Source: Micromonospora sp. LH3U1 | Lineage (GTDB): Bacteria > Actinomycetota > Actinomycetes > Mycobacteriales > Micromonosporaceae | DNA length: 64,000 nucleotides | Direction of reading: 5' to 3' | Assembly: GCF_028475105.1 (NCBI RefSeq) | Contig: NZ_CP116936.1 | Coordinates: forward strand, 3,161,501-3,225,500 | In this document: one piece after another, positions 62,753 to 64,000 of the stretch | Position numbering within the stretch: the first letter of the stretch is position 1 | Layout: each line of letters starts with the position of its first letter | Program-made: the position numbers and the translations under genes | The notes under the pieces: generated by a model | Told to the model about the DNA's origin: nothing | Databases searched by the model: none | What the model saw: only the letters and a program-made list of their open reading frames with translations

Positions 62753-63928
62753 ATGTTCCGACGACAACTGAGACGTATGGCGCTGGCCATGCTGGTGGCG
62801 ACCCTGGCGGCAGCCGGGGTGCAGCTCACCACCGGCGCTCCGGCCGCCGCCGTGCGGACCGTCTACTACGACGCGAGCCGGACCGGCGAGTTCCGCACCA
62901 ACTTCGACCAGGCGGCACAGATCTGGAACAGCCGGGTCAGCAACGTCCGGCTCCTGGCCGGCACCCCGGCGAGCATCACCATCACCGTCGACGACGGCTG
63001 GCCCCGGGCCCAGCCGACCGGCCTCGGCTCGGGCCGGATCTGGATGGGCCGCACGGCCGTCAACCAGGGGTACGACCGCACCCGGATCGCCACCCACGAA
63101 GTCGGTCACATCCTGGGCCTGCCGGACCGGCGCACCGGCCTCTGCACCGACCTGATGTCCGGCAGCAGCGCCCCGGTCTCCTGCCGCAACGCGAACCCCA
63201 GCTCGGCTGAGTCCAGCCGCGTGAACTCGCTGTTCGCCGGAAGCCTGGCCGCACCCGCCAGCACGACGTACACCTGGAACGACGACGGGGTCATCGGGCC
63301 GACGGTGGTCGGCGGCCGGGCGGCCACCGAGAACTACCCCTTCATGGTGTACGTCTCCGGCTGCACCGGCACCCTGATCAAGGGCAACTGGGCGGTCACC
63401 GCCAAGCACTGCTCTACGCCGTCCTCGGTGCGGGTGGGCAGCGTCAACCGCACCAGCGGCGGGACCGTGGTCCAGGTGACCCGCGCGGTCAACCACCCGA
63501 GTGTCGACGTCAAGCTGCTGCAACTGGCCAGTTCGGTCGCTTACGCCCCGGCCCCGATTCCCACCACCTCTGGCGCAGTCGGCACCGCCACCCGGATCAT
63601 CGGCTGGGGTCAGACCTGCGCGCGCCCGGGCTGCGGGTCGGCCCCGGCGGTGGCCAACGAACTGGACACGTCCATCGTGGCCGACAGCCGGTGCTCCGGC
63701 ATCAACGGCCCGTACGAGATCTGCACCAACAACACCAACGGCACCTCCGGCGCCTGCTACGGCGACTCGGGTGGGCCGCAGGTGCGCCGTGTCAACGGAG
63801 TGTGGAACCTGATCGGCGCGACCAGCCGGGCCGGCAACAACAACTCCACCTGCGCCACCGGCCCGTCCATCTACGTCGACCTGCCGTCGATCCGATCCTG
63901 GATCTCCACCCAGGTCGGCGGCATCTGA
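62753..63928 (+). CDS. Secreted double protease: snapalysin (M7) plus trypsin-like (S1) domain
   Basis: 391 residues from the ATG at 62753 (GTG 62750 is an alternative). The signal peptide ends near residue 33. Residues 35-165 are a snapalysin: THEVGHILGLPDRRTGLCTD gives the HExxHxxGxxD zinc site (His115, Glu116, His119, Asp125). Residues 185-391 are a chymotrypsin-fold domain: WAVTAKHC (His219), VDVKLLQL (Asp252) and CYGDSGGPQV (Ser339), with paired Cys. Both active sites are complete. The joint segment TYTWNDDGVIGPTVVGG contains the usual IVGG-like start of the mature S1 domain (VVGG). It should be exported and may self-process there. Confidence 0.92.
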   Translation: MFRRQLRRMALAMLVATLAAAGVQLTTGAPAAAVRTVYYDASRTGEFRTNFDQAAQIWNSRVSNVRLLAGTPASITITVDDGWPRAQPTGLGSGRIWMGRTAVNQGYDRTRIATHEVGHILGLPDRRTGLCTDLMSGSSAPVSCRNANPSSAESSRVNSLFAGSLAAPASTTYTWNDDGVIGPTVVGGRAATENYPFMVYVSGCTGTLIKGNWAVTAKHCSTPSSVRVGSVNRTSGGTVVQVTRAVNHPSVDVKLLQLASSVAYAPAPIPTTSGAVGTATRIIGWGQTCARPGCGSAPAVANELDTSIVADSRCSGINGPYEICTNNTNGTSGACYGDSGGPQVRRVNGVWNLIGATSRAGNNNSTCATGPSIYVDLPSIRSWISTQVGGI

Positions 63929-63946
63929 CCAGAAGGGACAACACCG

Positions 63947-63975
63947 GCGGGGACGTGCGCAGGGCACGTCCCCGC
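63947..63975 (+). terminator. Terminator after the double protease
   Basis: A perfect 12-base stem GCGGGGACGTGC (63947-63958) and its complement (63964-63975) with a 5-base loop, 19 bases after the stop. Confidence 0.75.
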
Positions 63976-64000
63976 CCGGGCGCGGCTGTGTCACCACGCG

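Noticed and set aside
62507..63997. Long minus-strand open frame (496 codons) opposite the double protease
   Set aside because: It is the mirror of a strongly coding GC-rich gene, has low-complexity composition and no family pattern.

Overview
The window is high-GC (about 70% or more) with GTG, TTG and ATG starts, many 4-base ATGA/GTGA overlaps, and actinobacterial hallmark genes: an EccB-type ESX protein, a DUF397/XRE/DUF574 set, a spore photoproduct lyase, and a TioE/UvrA-like drug-resistance pair first known from a Micromonospora gene cluster. I infer Micromonospora or a close relative. No rRNA, tRNA, CRISPR array, phage or transposase was seen. The content is mainly chromosomal housekeeping, regulation, transport, secreted enzymes and antibiotic self-protection, not a biosynthetic cluster.

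Layout. 0-12 kb: tail of a PHP-type phosphoesterase; MarR regulator divergent from an LLM oxidoreductase/hemerythrin fusion; ArsR-like regulator plus MFS exporter; small hydrolases; a FadE5-like acyl-CoA dehydrogenase; a lone frameshifted eccB; three methyltransferase-type proteins. 12-19 kb: a divergent carbohydrate locus (lipoprotein binding protein and two CUT1 permeases on minus; MDR dehydrogenase, TIM-barrel isomerase and GH63-like hydrolase on plus). 19-24.4 kb: two NUDIX enzymes, a DUF2267 protein, a bacterial serpin-like protein, OsmC, a lone MazF/PemK, a flavodoxin-like reductase divergent from an ArsR/SRPBCC pair. 24.4-26.1 kb: a rifampicin monooxygenase gene (rox) behind a rifamycin-associated element and a chain of hairpins. 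26-34 kb: a GGDEF protein, the DUF397-XRE-DUF574 set, HxlR, a frameshifted quinone oxidoreductase, a LacI regulator with a tiny partner, and a frameshifted sensor-type Ser/Thr kinase. 34-40 kb: hydrolases, a GNAT remnant, DinB, VOC, nitrilase, DedA, a repeat-rich 1 kb gap, and a secreted lysozyme-like protein. 40-43.9 kb: phosphatase, UvrA-like class II ABC protein and its divergent TioE-like regulator. 43.9-55 kb: cell-wall and secreted proteins (D,D-carboxypeptidase, cyclophilin, VanX-like dipeptidase, ThuA-ricin protein), LacI, spore photoproduct lyase, a Tet(M)-type ribosome protection protein with an upstream ORF, and rtcB with a leader ORF. 55-64 kb: TetR-controlled MFS pump, a two-component system with a GerMN/Gmad2 lipoprotein, rhamnose mutarotase, and a secreted snapalysin-trypsin double protease.

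Two cross-cutting points. First, five genes (eccB, the quinone oxidoreductase, the kinase, the D,D-carboxypeptidase, the GerMN lipoprotein) are each broken by what looks like exactly one missing base, and all five are repaired by adding one C on the plus strand. This suggests consensus errors more than real pseudogenes. Second, three different families of short palindromic or terminal-inverted-repeat elements sit in gene-free gaps, beside strong terminators.

The most noteworthy loci are the rox/RAE leader, the double protease, the LLM-hemerythrin fusion, the UvrA/TioE pair, the orphan sugar locus and the rtcB leader region.
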